Shown here: positions 9,109 through 17,675 of the stretch, piece after piece
Layout: each line of letters opens with the position of its first letter
How positions within the stretch are numbered: position 1 is the stretch's first letter
Origin: SHZL01 sp963815185
Lineage (GTDB): Bacteria; Pseudomonadota; Gammaproteobacteria; Xanthomonadales; SZUA-36
Reading direction: 5' to 3'
Length of the DNA: 64,000 nucleotides
Assembly: GCA_963815185.1 (NCBI GenBank)
Contig: CAWFGC010000011.1
Span: forward strand, 248,001 to 312,000
The notes under the pieces: model-generated
What the model saw: only the letters and a program-made list of their open reading frames with translations
Database searches by the model: none
Told to the model about the DNA's origin: nothing
Program-made: the position numbers and the translations under genes

Positions 9109-10566
9109 TCAACCGCGCCAGAACCCGGAAGTAAATATGACCAGCACAGTCAGAATTTCCAGCCGCCCCATCAGCATGCCGAGAGCCAGCATCCATTTTG
9201 CGATGTCCGGCAAAGTGGCAAAACTGCCGACCGGACCTATAGTCTCGCCCAGTCCTGGGCCCACATTTGCCACCGCCGTGGCCGCACCGCTCAGGCTGGT
9301 CGTCAGGTCAAGACCGGTCAGACTAAGCGCTACGGCAATAACTGCAATCGTGCCCAGAAACACGAAGGAAAATGCAATTACGGACGTCACGATGTCGCTG
9401 GATATCGGCGTTCCATTGTAAAAATTACGGAAAACACCGCGCGGATGTAACATGCTGCTGATTTGATTCTTCAGCATCTGCGCTGCAATCTGAAAACGGA
9501 AGATCTTGATTCCGCCTGCCGTGGATCCGGCGCAGGCGCCGGCAAACGTGAGAAAGAAGATGGCGCTTACGGCCAGACCGCCCCACAGGTTGTAATCGAT
9601 GGTGGTATAGCCGGTGGTGGTAATGATTGAAATGGTATTGAAAGCACCCAGACAAAGTGCATCCACGAATGGCATGTCATAGGCGATCGTGAGCCAAACC
9701 GCAAGGGCCGTTGCCGAGAGAATCACAAAGTAGGTATAGCCGCGAACCTGCTGGTCGCGCATGATCAGGTCACCGCGGCCGTGCGCAACCTGAACGAGCA
9801 ATATCAACGGCAATCCCGACAAGTACATGAATACCGAGCTGGTCCAGAGTATCTCCGAACTGGCAAATTGCTGCATCGACAGATCCGAAGTCGAATAACC
9901 GCCGGTGGAAACCGTGGTCATCGCATGCAAAACCGCATTGAACGAGTCCATACCGGCCAGGTAATAGGTCAACGCGCACAACACCGACAATGCCAGATAC
10001 ACCGAACCGAACGACTGGACCACCTTGTTGGTGCGCGATGTGAATTTTTCGGATTGGTCGCTCGCTTCGGAACGAAATAGGCGCATGCCGCCGACGCGCA
10101 GTTGCGGCAGGATAGCGACGACCATGACGATGATCCCGATGCCTCCAAGCCATTGCAGCATGGCCCGCCACACCAGGATGCTGTCAGGCATGTGATCGAG
10201 ACCCGTCAGGATGGTTGAACCGGTTGTCGTCGTGCCAGACACGGTTTCAAATATGGAATCAACCAGCGTCAGGTGCAGGCTGGACAGCATGAACGGAAAG
10301 GAGCAGAAGAGATTGATGGTCAGCCAGCTGATGACCGTCAGGAAATACATTTGACGCGGCGCCATCTGGAAATCGGCCTGGCGGGTGGCAGATGCCATGG
10401 GCAAGCCTATGCAGGCGGCAGCCAGTGACGATAAAAGAAAGGCGCGCAGATTGATTTCCGGTTCAGTGCCTTCGACCAACATGTAACCCACGGGCACCAA
10501 TAGAATCCCGGCAACGATCAGCAGTAACATGCCTACTACATAGAGGATTGGGCGCAAGCTAAACAC
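9109..10566 (-). CDS. trkH: TrkH-family potassium uptake protein
   Basis: This 485-residue membrane protein is the pore subunit of the Trk potassium uptake system. It contains four P-loop selectivity filters: TTTTGSTI, TVSTGGYST, TTTGYTTID and ANVGPGLG. It also has the conserved GGIGIIVM stretch and the central AGSTAGGIK motif, all hallmarks of TrkH. The length matches E. coli TrkH (483). TrkA, the cytoplasmic NAD-binding gating partner, is not in the window. The gene is convergent with the LRR lipoprotein gene. The 137 bp downstream of its start codon edge, toward the zinc-ribbon gene, show no recognisable feature. Confidence 0.95.
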   Translation of the reverse strand: MFSLRPILYVVGMLLLIVAGILLVPVGYMLVEGTEPEINLRAFLLSSLAAACIGLPMASATRQADFQMAPRQMYFLTVISWLTINLFCSFPFMLSSLHLTLVDSIFETVSGTTTTGSTILTGLDHMPDSILVWRAMLQWLGGIGIIVMVVAILPQLRVGGMRLFRSEASDQSEKFTSRTNKVVQSFGSVYLALSVLCALTYYLAGMDSFNAVLHAMTTVSTGGYSTSDLSMQQFASSEILWTSSVFMYLSGLPLILLVQVAHGRGDLIMRDQQVRGYTYFVILSATALAVWLTIAYDMPFVDALCLGAFNTISIITTTGYTTIDYNLWGGLAVSAIFFLTFAGACAGSTAGGIKIFRFQIAAQMLKNQISSMLHPRGVFRNFYNGTPISSDIVTSVIAFSFVFLGTIAVIAVALSLTGLDLTTSLSGAATAVANVGPGLGETIGPVGSFATLPDIAKWMLALGMLMGRLEILTVLVIFTSGFWRG

Positions 10567-10703
10567 GGCAGGTTCTCATCAAGGCTTCATACAAACGCGC
10601 CCCCGATCAGGCATGGTGTTCTTTTTGTTTGTGGTAACCGCCGCCGCGTTTACTGGTCCCCGCTGACACCCGTCGCGGTTTGCCGCGCCAAGATGAACTT
10701 CGC

Positions 10704-11069
10704 TCAACGAGCCCTTTTGAACTTGTCCCAGAAGGTTTTGTGCATCAGGTCGGTGAACTCACCGGCATCAAGGAAAACGCCGTGTCCCTGCGGGCAGCAT
10801 TCATACACGACGTGCGGTTGATCCTCATCGGTCTTCTGTTCCATTTCGGCGCCGCACATTGGACAGCGAATATCCCGGATCTCGTTGAATTTCTTGCCGG
10901 TTTTGGCCTTTCCTTCATCAAGAATATAGTCTGCCATCCAGGTTTCATTGCGCAGAGCGGCCAATTCCTCCGGCTGAAACCACAGGCCTTTGCAGCTGGA
11001 GCAACGGTCGATTTCCAACTGTTTGAATGATGTGATTTCCATTTCTGCGAAGCATTTGGGACAGTTCAT
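10704..11069 (-). CDS. Zinc-ribbon protein of the zf-TFIIB type
   Basis: This is a 121-residue cytoplasmic protein. The N-terminal ribbon has MNCPKC followed by DRCSSCKGLWF at about residues 21-31, the signature of the zf-TFIIB domain family. A second Cys-rich segment (CPMCGAEME, then YECCPQGHGVFLDAGE at about 89-104) forms a second, related knuckle. The family is common in bacteria and of unknown function; a transcription role is suggested only by the name of the domain. It is on the same strand as the HExxH-containing gene upstream, with 122 bp between them. Confidence 0.75.
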   Translation of the reverse strand: MNCPKCFAEMEITSFKQLEIDRCSSCKGLWFQPEELAALRNETWMADYILDEGKAKTGKKFNEIRDIRCPMCGAEMEQKTDEDQPHVVYECCPQGHGVFLDAGEFTDLMHKTFWDKFKRAR

Positions 11070-11191
11070 GGTCTCGATTCCTGGTGTGGGTTGGCAGCGC
11101 TATTCTAGGGTCAAAACCAAACCCGGTCAAAGACGCCTGCAAGCGGTCCGATTCTCCGTGCACCCGGCGATTCGCTTGCCTCTGTCCACTT

Positions 11192-11692
11192 TCATCTCAA
11201 ATGGTAGGTGGGCGTGTCCAACACCGTAATGATTCCATGGCGGATCAACCACTGCCTGGCATCCTGCGCATCTTCTGTAAACCAGGCCCTGGCGCCGCCC
11301 AGCCTGAATGAGTATCCCCAGGCGTCCATGTCCTGGAACATGCGTTCCCGGTCGATTCCCGGCAGTGAGTCGGTCAGAAGGATTTGCAGGTAACAGACCG
11401 CATTTTCCTCATCGTAATCGCCGCTTGCGTCCGTATGCAGGCTGAGGCGGCGCTGCGCATCCATGCATATATAATGACAGCTCTCGTGCAAGACGGAATG
11501 CAGCGGCGTATCGCCCCGCGCCAGCACGCGGCACCCCAGCAGCCCGGCCTCTTCCTCGCCCCAGAACGAGCCCTCGATCGGGGCTTCATCCGGGCCAATC
11601 TCGAGGATCAAACCGTAGCGTTGCAATAAAGCGGACAATGCCCGGCAATTGGTGCTCGCCAGGCGCAGCACTTCATGCGTTTTGGGATTCAT
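11192..11692 (-). CDS. Conserved hypothetical protein with HExxH metal-binding motif
   Basis: This 166-residue protein is not recognised by name. It has HESCHYICMD (about residues 70-79), which fits the HExxH zinc-protease signature, followed about 20 residues later by the acidic stretch DYDEENAVCYLQ that could supply a third ligand. No signal peptide or membrane segment is seen, so it should be cytoplasmic. The C-terminal half is rich in aromatic residues (GARAWFTEDAQDARQWL). It is convergent with nothing close and diverges from the sensor kinase gene at 11787. A peptidase or peptidase-derived binding role is inferred from the motif alone. Confidence 0.6.
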   Translation of the reverse strand: MNPKTHEVLRLASTNCRALSALLQRYGLILEIGPDEAPIEGSFWGEEEAGLLGCRVLARGDTPLHSVLHESCHYICMDAQRRLSLHTDASGDYDEENAVCYLQILLTDSLPGIDRERMFQDMDAWGYSFRLGGARAWFTEDAQDARQWLIRHGIITVLDTPTYHLR

Positions 11693-11786
11693 GGCCTGAG
11701 TCCAAGGGATCGGCGGGTCGCCTGCGGCTCCATTGGGGTTAATATACGGTTCTGCATCTTGTCAGCAAGGATTTTCTGAGGCCCCG

Positions 11787-12956
11787 ATGAACGGCAAGAC
11801 CTTATTGACCGGTCATTTCCAACCCATGGAGCTGTTGCGCTATGCCGGCCTGTTCACGTGGATTTGCGCTTCCATACCGTTGTTGTTCATGCCGCTGATC
11901 TATGACACGCCGCTTGACCGCGAGCATTATGTCGGCTGGTGGATGTTGCACTTGATTTTCGGGTTGACCTACTGGAACCAGGTGCGTGAACTGCCCATTC
12001 GGTCCCCGTTGTGGCATCGATTGTTGATCTCGCTGGTGCTTACCCTCAGTGCTTTGGGGGTAAGCATCACGGCGCAGTCGGGGCTGGGCGGAATTTTGCT
12101 GTTGATCGTCGCCGGCCTGTTGCCCTGGCTAATGGCAATCGTGCCCGCAATGAGTTGGCTGATTGGCCAGAATCTGCTGTTGGCACTGACCGTCAGCACC
12201 ATCCCCGGAGTCAGTGGCGCAGATGCGGCTTTGACCGCGGGCTTATTCCTTGGTATTTCACTGTTCGCGTTCATGAGTTCAGTGGTGGCAATACGGCAGC
12301 ATGCGGCGCGGGACGAACTGCGCAAGCTCAATTCCGAACTGCAGGCAACGCAAGCGTTGCTGGCCGAAAACACGCGCATTGCCGAGCGGGTGCGAATCGC
12401 GCGGGAGCTGCACGACCTGGTCGGGCATCACCTGACCGCCCTGACACTCAATCTGGAGGTAGCCACCCATCTGGCCCAGGGCAAAGCGCTCGAACATGTC
12501 CAGCAGGCCCATTCGCTGGCCAGGCTCCTGTTGGCCGATGTGCGGGAAGTGGTCAGCGACATGCGTGAAGACGACAAGGTCGATCTTGCAGCGGCCTTGC
12601 GCACCCTGGTCGCGGGCGTGCCGCAGCCGCGCATTCATCTGGACTTGCCCGCCGAATTGGCCATGACTGACCCTCTGCGCGCCCAGGTTTTGTTGCGTTG
12701 CGCCCAGGAAATAATCACCAATAGTGTCCGCCACGCACAGGCACGCAACCTCTGGCTGCGGTTGCTCCTGGATGAGAATCGCGTCGCCATGACCGCTCGC
12801 GACGACGGCCGGGGCGCCGACCGGATTGAAGCCGGCAATGGTTTGAACGGAATGGCCGAGCGCTTACGGCAACTGGGCGGTGAACTTAAGGTAGAATCCA
12901 GTCCGGGCGCAGGATTTTCTTTGCAGGCCTGGGTGCCGCTGGAGGCAGTGACATGA
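11787..12956 (+). CDS. NarL/DesK-type sensor histidine kinase
   Basis: This is a 389-residue kinase. Six hydrophobic helices occupy about residues 18-170, followed by a short coiled coil and a HisKA_3 domain with the phospho-acceptor His at about 209 in RVRIARELHDLVGHH. The ATPase domain carries EIITNSVRHA (N-box) and DDGRGAD/GNGLNGMAER (G-boxes). The chosen ATG has a TGAGG ribosome site; an upstream in-frame TTG at 11733 has none. It has no separate sensory domain, so signals are probably read within the membrane, as in DesK. Its stop overlaps the response regulator start by ATGA, so the two are translationally coupled partners. Confidence 0.88.
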   Translation: MNGKTLLTGHFQPMELLRYAGLFTWICASIPLLFMPLIYDTPLDREHYVGWWMLHLIFGLTYWNQVRELPIRSPLWHRLLISLVLTLSALGVSITAQSGLGGILLLIVAGLLPWLMAIVPAMSWLIGQNLLLALTVSTIPGVSGADAALTAGLFLGISLFAFMSSVVAIRQHAARDELRKLNSELQATQALLAENTRIAERVRIARELHDLVGHHLTALTLNLEVATHLAQGKALEHVQQAHSLARLLLADVREVVSDMREDDKVDLAAALRTLVAGVPQPRIHLDLPAELAMTDPLRAQVLLRCAQEIITNSVRHAQARNLWLRLLLDENRVAMTARDDGRGADRIEAGNGLNGMAERLRQLGGELKVESSPGAGFSLQAWVPLEAVT

Positions 12957-13594
12957 TCAAGGTGATGCTGGTCGATGATCAGAATCTCGTGCGCAAGGGT
13001 GTACGCAGTCTGCTCGAGCTTTCCGAGGAAATTGTCGTTGTTGCGGAGGCCGCCGACGGTATGGAGGCGGTGCGCACCATCCCTGAAATCAAACCGGATG
13101 TGGTGTTACTGGATATGCGCATGCCCCAGATGTCGGGGCTGGATGTACTGTTGGCCCTGTCGGAAGCCGGCACGCTTCCGCCCACGATTATTCTCACTAC
13201 CTTCGATGATGACGAGCTTGTGCTGGCAGGGATCAAGGCGGGGGCAAGGGGCTACCTGCTCAAGGATGTTGCCCTGGAAGAACTGGTGAACGCGGTCAGG
13301 ACGGTTGCGGAAGGGGGTTCGATGGTTAAACCGATGGTCACGCAACGCTTGCTGAAAGGACTGGAAAATCTGAAGACCGATTTCTACAGCCTGGACCGGC
13401 CAGACCCATTGACCGAGCGGGAAACAGAAATCCTGCGCTTGATGGCGGGCGGTTACAGCAACAAGGAAATTGCGAATTCGCTGGGCGTGGCCGAAGGCAC
13501 GATCAAGAATCACGTCTCCAATATCCTGTCAAAGATGGGTGTGCGCGACCGCACGCGCGCGGTACTGAAAGCCTTTGAACTTGGTCAGATTTGA
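12953..13594 (+). CDS. NarL/LuxR-family response regulator
   Basis: This 213-residue protein is the partner of the kinase just upstream. The receiver domain (1-120) has the acidic pair DD at 8-9, the phospho-acceptor Asp54 in VVLLDMRMP, and Lys104 in GYLLKDV. A LuxR-type helix-turn-helix (about 145-205) follows, with the signature LTERETEILRLMAGGYSNKE and then a recognition helix in VAEGTIKNHVSNILSKM. Targets are unknown; the two-gene arrangement resembles LiaSR, DesKR and similar envelope-stress pairs. No binding site could be assigned. Confidence 0.9.
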   Translation: MIKVMLVDDQNLVRKGVRSLLELSEEIVVVAEAADGMEAVRTIPEIKPDVVLLDMRMPQMSGLDVLLALSEAGTLPPTIILTTFDDDELVLAGIKAGARGYLLKDVALEELVNAVRTVAEGGSMVKPMVTQRLLKGLENLKTDFYSLDRPDPLTERETEILRLMAGGYSNKEIANSLGVAEGTIKNHVSNILSKMGVRDRTRAVLKAFELGQI

Positions 13595-13628
13595 GCACAA
13601 CTGCAGGCCTGGCTGCTCGCAGTTTATC

Positions 13629-13868
13629 TCAACCCGCCTTGTCCAGCTGTTCGAACTGCCGTTTCAGGTTTTCTTTGCGATCGGTTACGATGCGTTCCAG
13701 GGTTTCCACCCGTTGCCGCAAATTGGATTCAACCGAATCCAGACGCTTGTTAATGGCATCAATGGCCTGTTGGTCGGCCTTCGATGGTTTGTCTTTATTG
13801 TGGTGGCGATAGGCCTCGGCGACGATCGCCGCGACCGCAATAACCACGATAGCGGTCCACATACTCAT
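13629..13868 (-). CDS. Small membrane coiled-coil protein, PspB-like
   Basis: This is a 79-residue protein with one N-terminal membrane helix (MWTAIVVIAVAAIVAEAY) and a charged coiled coil thereafter. The segment RVETLERIVTDRKENLKRQ matches the PspB pattern R.xxLExIL(D/T)xxxxxwR, and both size and topology fit PspB. PspB normally works with PspC to relieve PspA inhibition of PspF under membrane stress, but pspA, pspC and pspF are not in the window. It may therefore be an orphan PspB-like envelope protein. It is convergent with the response regulator gene. Confidence 0.6.
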   Translation of the reverse strand: MSMWTAIVVIAVAAIVAEAYRHHNKDKPSKADQQAIDAINKRLDSVESNLRQRVETLERIVTDRKENLKRQFEQLDKAG

Positions 13869-13960
13869 CCCGCATTCCTCCTCTGATCATCACCCGGTAA
13901 TTTGGGTTTGGATTGCACATTTCGCCAGTGGCAAAAGTCATGGGGCGGCGGGACGGCTGG

Positions 13961-13981
13961 GTGGGGTCAGAGTACAATTCC
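13961..13981. repeat. Single GGGGTCAGAGTA-type repeat half-site
   Basis: This short sequence (gtggggtcagagtacaat plus flank) shares its first 15 bases with the arms of the palindromic element at 38713-38795. No inverted partner is visible nearby, so it looks like a half-site or relic. It lies in the 235 bp gap upstream of the ABC transporter operon, where I see no gene. Similar GGGGTCAGAGTAAA motifs are widespread in proteobacterial intergenic repeats; that is general knowledge and was not checked here. Confidence 0.4.
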
Positions 13982-14103
13982 ACATGGCAGGGGTGGGACT
14001 TGCGTTAAAAAAGTTCCAACACCCTGAAATTTTTGCCGGATCCTGTTGTCAGTAAGGGGCAGAACGATATCCAATATCAATTACACAACAAAGGTATGCA
14101 CCT

Positions 14104-15040
14104 ATGAGTGACGTCCGGATCGAGGCACATGGCCTGACCAAGCGTTATGGCGACCTCACTGCAGTCAGGGACCTGGATTTCAATATCGAAGCGGGTGACG
14201 TGCTCGGCTTTCTTGGTCCAAATGGGGCGGGAAAATCCACCACGATGAAGATGCTTACGGGCTTTCTGACGCCTACATCAGGCACCGCCTCGGTCAATGG
14301 ACACGACATTGTCGAGGATTCACTGGCGGCCAGGCGCTGCATCGGTTATCTGCCGGAAGGCGCGCCTGCCTACGGTGAAATGACGGTGCGCCAATTCCTG
14401 GAGTTCATCGCAAGAGCGCGGGGATTCAATGGCGCTGCCGTAGGCGAAGACCGCTGCTGCAGCCATGGAACGGCTCAATCTGCACCAGGTTCCCGAGCAG
14501 CCCATCGAGACACTGTCCAAGGGTTTCAAGCGGCGAGTGGGGCTGGCCCAGGCCATTCTGCATGATCCCGATGTGCTGATTCTGGATGAACCGACGGATG
14601 GTTTGGACCCCAACCAGAAACATGAAGTCAGAAGCCTCATCCGCGAGATGTCCGCGGACAAGATCATCGTCATATCCACCCATGTACTCGAAGAAGTCTA
14701 CGCTCTGTGCAACCGCATCATGATCATTGCCGAGGGCCGCATGCTGATGGACGACTCTCCGCAGGGCCTGCTGGCGCGCTCCAGATATCACAATGCAGTT
14801 ACGCTGGTAGTAGAGCAACCGGAACGGGTGGCCAGTGTCCTCAGCGAATTGCCCGGGACGCGCAAGGTCGAGATCCGGCACGGTGAGCTTACGGTATTCC
14901 CGACCGGGGATGCTTCCTTGCTGGATGTCATTGCCGATCAAGTCCGTCAGCATCACTGGATCGTGCATGAATTGCGTCTCGAAGCCGGGAGAATGGACGA
15001 AGTGTTTCGCCAGATCACCCTTGGGGAGGGCGGACGATGA
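14104..15040 (+). CDS. ABC transporter ATPase of a GldA-type exporter (apparent 1-base frameshift)
   Basis: After repair this is a 311-residue ABC ATPase. The first frame gives Walker A GPNGAGKST (about 39-47) and ends in nonsense after ARGFNGAAV. The second frame continues with ERLNLHQV, the signature-region LSKGFKRRVGLAQA, Walker B VLILDEPTDGLDP and the switch His in ISTHVLEE. Removing one base at about 14443 joins them seamlessly. The C-terminal 100 residues are the accessory domain seen in gliding/cytochrome-type exporters. It overlaps the permease by ATGA and heads a four-gene unit with the permease, GldG-like and DUF4340 proteins. If the shift is real the ATPase is split; I think it is a sequence error. 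Confidence 0.82.
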
Positions 15041-15801
15041 GTGATGCAAAAACAACGATTTCCGCCCCTGCCGCGATAATGAATGTTGTCCGCAGGGAAC
15101 TGGCGGGCTATTTCGCGACACCGGTGGCCTGGGTATTCATTGTGATATTCCTCGTGATGTCCGGTGTGTTCACTTTTTATATCGGTGAGTTTTACGAACG
15201 CGGCATGGCTGACCTGGCGCCCTTTTTTCAGTTTCACGTCTGGCTCTATCTCTTTCTCGTACCGGCCATTTCCATGCGGCTCTGGGCCGAGGAACGGCGC
15301 TCCGGGTCCATCGAACTCTTGCTCACCCTGCCGCTGACGACCTGGCAGGCAGTGCTCGGCAAGTACCTGGCAGCTTGGCTGTTTATCGGTATTGCCCTGT
15401 TGCTGACCTTTCCCACCTGGCTCACGGTGAATTACCTGGGCGATCCTGACAACGGAACGATTGCCGCGGGCTACATTGGCAGCTGGTTGATGGCGGGCGC
15501 GTTTCTCGCCATCGGTTCCTGTCTTTCGTCATTGACACGAAACCAGGTCGTTGCATTCATACTCAGTGTCGTGGTGTGCTTCGGTTTCCTGCTCAGTGGC
15601 CTGCCCATGGTGATGAATCTGTTCAGTGGCTGGGCGCCGCAGGGCCTGCTCGACACGATTGCCGGCTTCAGTTTCCTGACGCGTTTCGCGTCGATTTCAA
15701 AGGGAATTCTCGACCTTCGGGATATTGTCTATTTCGGCCTTGTTATCGTGTTCTGGCTGATGGCGAATGCCATCGTCCTTGAACTTCGCAAAGCAGACTG
15801 A
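15037..15801 (+). CDS. ABC-2 type transporter permease (GldF-like)
   Basis: This 254-residue integral membrane protein has six predicted helices. It shows the family's typical opening VVRRELAGYFATPVAWVFIV and the cytoplasmic loop EERRSGSIELLLTLPLT between helices 2 and 3, common in ABC-2 permeases such as GldF and NosY. It overlaps the ATPase gene by 4 bp and is followed 11 bp later by the GldG-like gene. Together these resemble the gldA-gldF-gldG set, found in many non-gliding bacteria as an exporter of unknown substrate. Confidence 0.85.
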   Translation: MSDAKTTISAPAAIMNVVRRELAGYFATPVAWVFIVIFLVMSGVFTFYIGEFYERGMADLAPFFQFHVWLYLFLVPAISMRLWAEERRSGSIELLLTLPLTTWQAVLGKYLAAWLFIGIALLLTFPTWLTVNYLGDPDNGTIAAGYIGSWLMAGAFLAIGSCLSSLTRNQVVAFILSVVVCFGFLLSGLPMVMNLFSGWAPQGLLDTIAGFSFLTRFASISKGILDLRDIVYFGLVIVFWLMANAIVLELRKAD

Positions 15802-15812
15802 GGGCGCCGGTC

Positions 15813-17675
15813 ATGCAAAAAAGATCGCTTTACTACGTTGTTTCCCTGGGCCTTTTGGTCATTCTGTTTGCTTCTTTGAGCGTGTTGTCCAGCCGCCTCT
15901 TGCGTGGCATGCGCGTCGACCTCACCGAAAACCATCTGTATACCCTCAGCGAGGGCACGCGGCATATCCTCGAAGGCTTGCAGGAACCGGTCAACCTTTA
16001 TCTTTTCTTCTCCGAAAAAGCGAGCCGGGACCTGCCGCAGATCAGGAGTTACGCCAGGCGCGTGGATGAACTGCTGGATGAATTCGCCAACCGCAGTGGC
16101 GGCAAGCTGCAGATTCATCGTGTCGACCCCGAACCATTTTCCGAACAGGAGGACGAGGCGGCCCGGTTTGGACTGCAGGCGGTACCGGTAGGCGCCAGCG
16201 GCACAACGCTTTATTTCGGCATTGCCGGCTCCAATTCACTGGACGATGTCCAGAGCATGCCATTTCTGCAGCCGACAAAAGAGAAGTTTCTGGAATACGA
16301 TCTGACAAAAATGATTTATTCACTGGGCAACCCGGATCGCAAGACTATCGGCCTGATTTCCAGCCTGCCGATGGAAGCCGGGTACGATCCGGCCAGCCAG
16401 AGCATGCGGGAACAATGGGTCGTGTACGAACAGCTTAGCCAGTTGTTCAAGATCGAAAAGATCGACGCGCAGGCCGAAACCTTGCCGGATGACCTGGATG
16501 TGCTGGTGCTGGTTCACCCACGGAATCTCGACGACAAGATGCTCTACCAGCTTGATCAATTCGTCCTGCGCGGCGGACGCCTGCTGGCATTCATCGATCC
16601 CATGGCAGAGTCCGACCGGGGCAATCCATCAGATCCGATGGCGCAGATGCAGGCGGGCAGCTCGTCCACACTGGGTCCTTTACTCGATGCCTGGGGTATC
16701 CAATTCAGCCCCACGAAGGCGTTGGGAGATTTGGAATATGGCGTTGGCAACGGCAATCAGCGGCACATAGAAATCATCTCGGTCCCGGCCGCAGGTATGA
16801 ACAGTGACGATGTGGTCAGTGCCGACCTTGGCGTCGTAAACTTTTCCTCCACCGGCTGGCTGCAAACCAAGGAAGGCGGCACTACCCATGTCGAGGCCCT
16901 GGTGCAGAGCAGCGAGAACGCGGCGCCGATCGATGCCTCGCGTCTGCGCTTCCTGGCGAACCCGGCGGATTTGCTGACAGGATTCAGTCCCTCCGGAGAC
17001 CGTTACGCGCTTGCCGTGCGCATCAGTGGCAAAGCCTCTTCCGCTTTCGACAAGGCGCCGGAAGGTCTGGCTGCCGCGGAACACCTGGCACAGTCCGGTG
17101 AGCAGGGCATCAATGTGATCCTTTTCGCCGATACCGATATCCTGACTGACCGCTTGTGGGTGCAGAAACAGCCATTCCTGGGCCAAAACCTGGTCAATGC
17201 GTTTGCTGACAACGGCAATATCGTCGTCAACGCGGTGGACAACCTGCTGGGCAATCGCGATTTGATCAGCATCCGCACCCGTGCCAGTTCGGTTCGTCCT
17301 TTCGATCGCGTGAACGCTTTGCAGGTACAGGCCGAGCGTGAGTATCGCGCTACGGAAGAGCGGTTGCAGCAGGAATTGACTGAGACCGAGCGCAAGCTGA
17401 CCGAATTGCAAGCCGCCCGCAACGGAGACGATTTGCTGGTGTTGAGCGATGAGCAACAGGCGGAAGTAAAGCGTTTCATGGACCGGAAACTGGAGATTCG
17501 CCGCGATCTGCGTCAGGTGCAGCATGATTTGCAAAGCGATATTGACAATCTGGGCACCCGCCTGAAGCTGTTCAATATAGCGCTGGTGCCTCTGCTGGTT
17601 ATCATTGTCGCTGTGATATACAGCCTGCGCCGGCGCAAAAGACTTTCCCGCCGGTTGGAGAGAACTGAAGCATGA
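15813..17675 (+). CDS. GldG-like ABC-associated periplasmic protein
   Basis: This 620-residue protein has a membrane helix near each end (about 9-30 and 590-610), placing most of it in the periplasm. The N-terminus RVDLTENHLYTLSEGTR and the following NLYLFFSEKA region are typical of GldG/ABC_transp_aux proteins, which resemble a ThuA or IFT52 fold. A coiled coil lies at about 505-580. It overlaps the next gene by ATGA. In gliding Bacteroidetes GldG helps an ABC complex needed for motility; here no other gliding gene is present, so an export or envelope function is more likely. Confidence 0.85.
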   Translation: MQKRSLYYVVSLGLLVILFASLSVLSSRLLRGMRVDLTENHLYTLSEGTRHILEGLQEPVNLYLFFSEKASRDLPQIRSYARRVDELLDEFANRSGGKLQIHRVDPEPFSEQEDEAARFGLQAVPVGASGTTLYFGIAGSNSLDDVQSMPFLQPTKEKFLEYDLTKMIYSLGNPDRKTIGLISSLPMEAGYDPASQSMREQWVVYEQLSQLFKIEKIDAQAETLPDDLDVLVLVHPRNLDDKMLYQLDQFVLRGGRLLAFIDPMAESDRGNPSDPMAQMQAGSSSTLGPLLDAWGIQFSPTKALGDLEYGVGNGNQRHIEIISVPAAGMNSDDVVSADLGVVNFSSTGWLQTKEGGTTHVEALVQSSENAAPIDASRLRFLANPADLLTGFSPSGDRYALAVRISGKASSAFDKAPEGLAAAEHLAQSGEQGINVILFADTDILTDRLWVQKQPFLGQNLVNAFADNGNIVVNAVDNLLGNRDLISIRTRASSVRPFDRVNALQVQAEREYRATEERLQQELTETERKLTELQAARNGDDLLVLSDEQQAEVKRFMDRKLEIRRDLRQVQHDLQSDIDNLGTRLKLFNIALVPLLVIIVAVIYSLRRRKRLSRRLERTEA

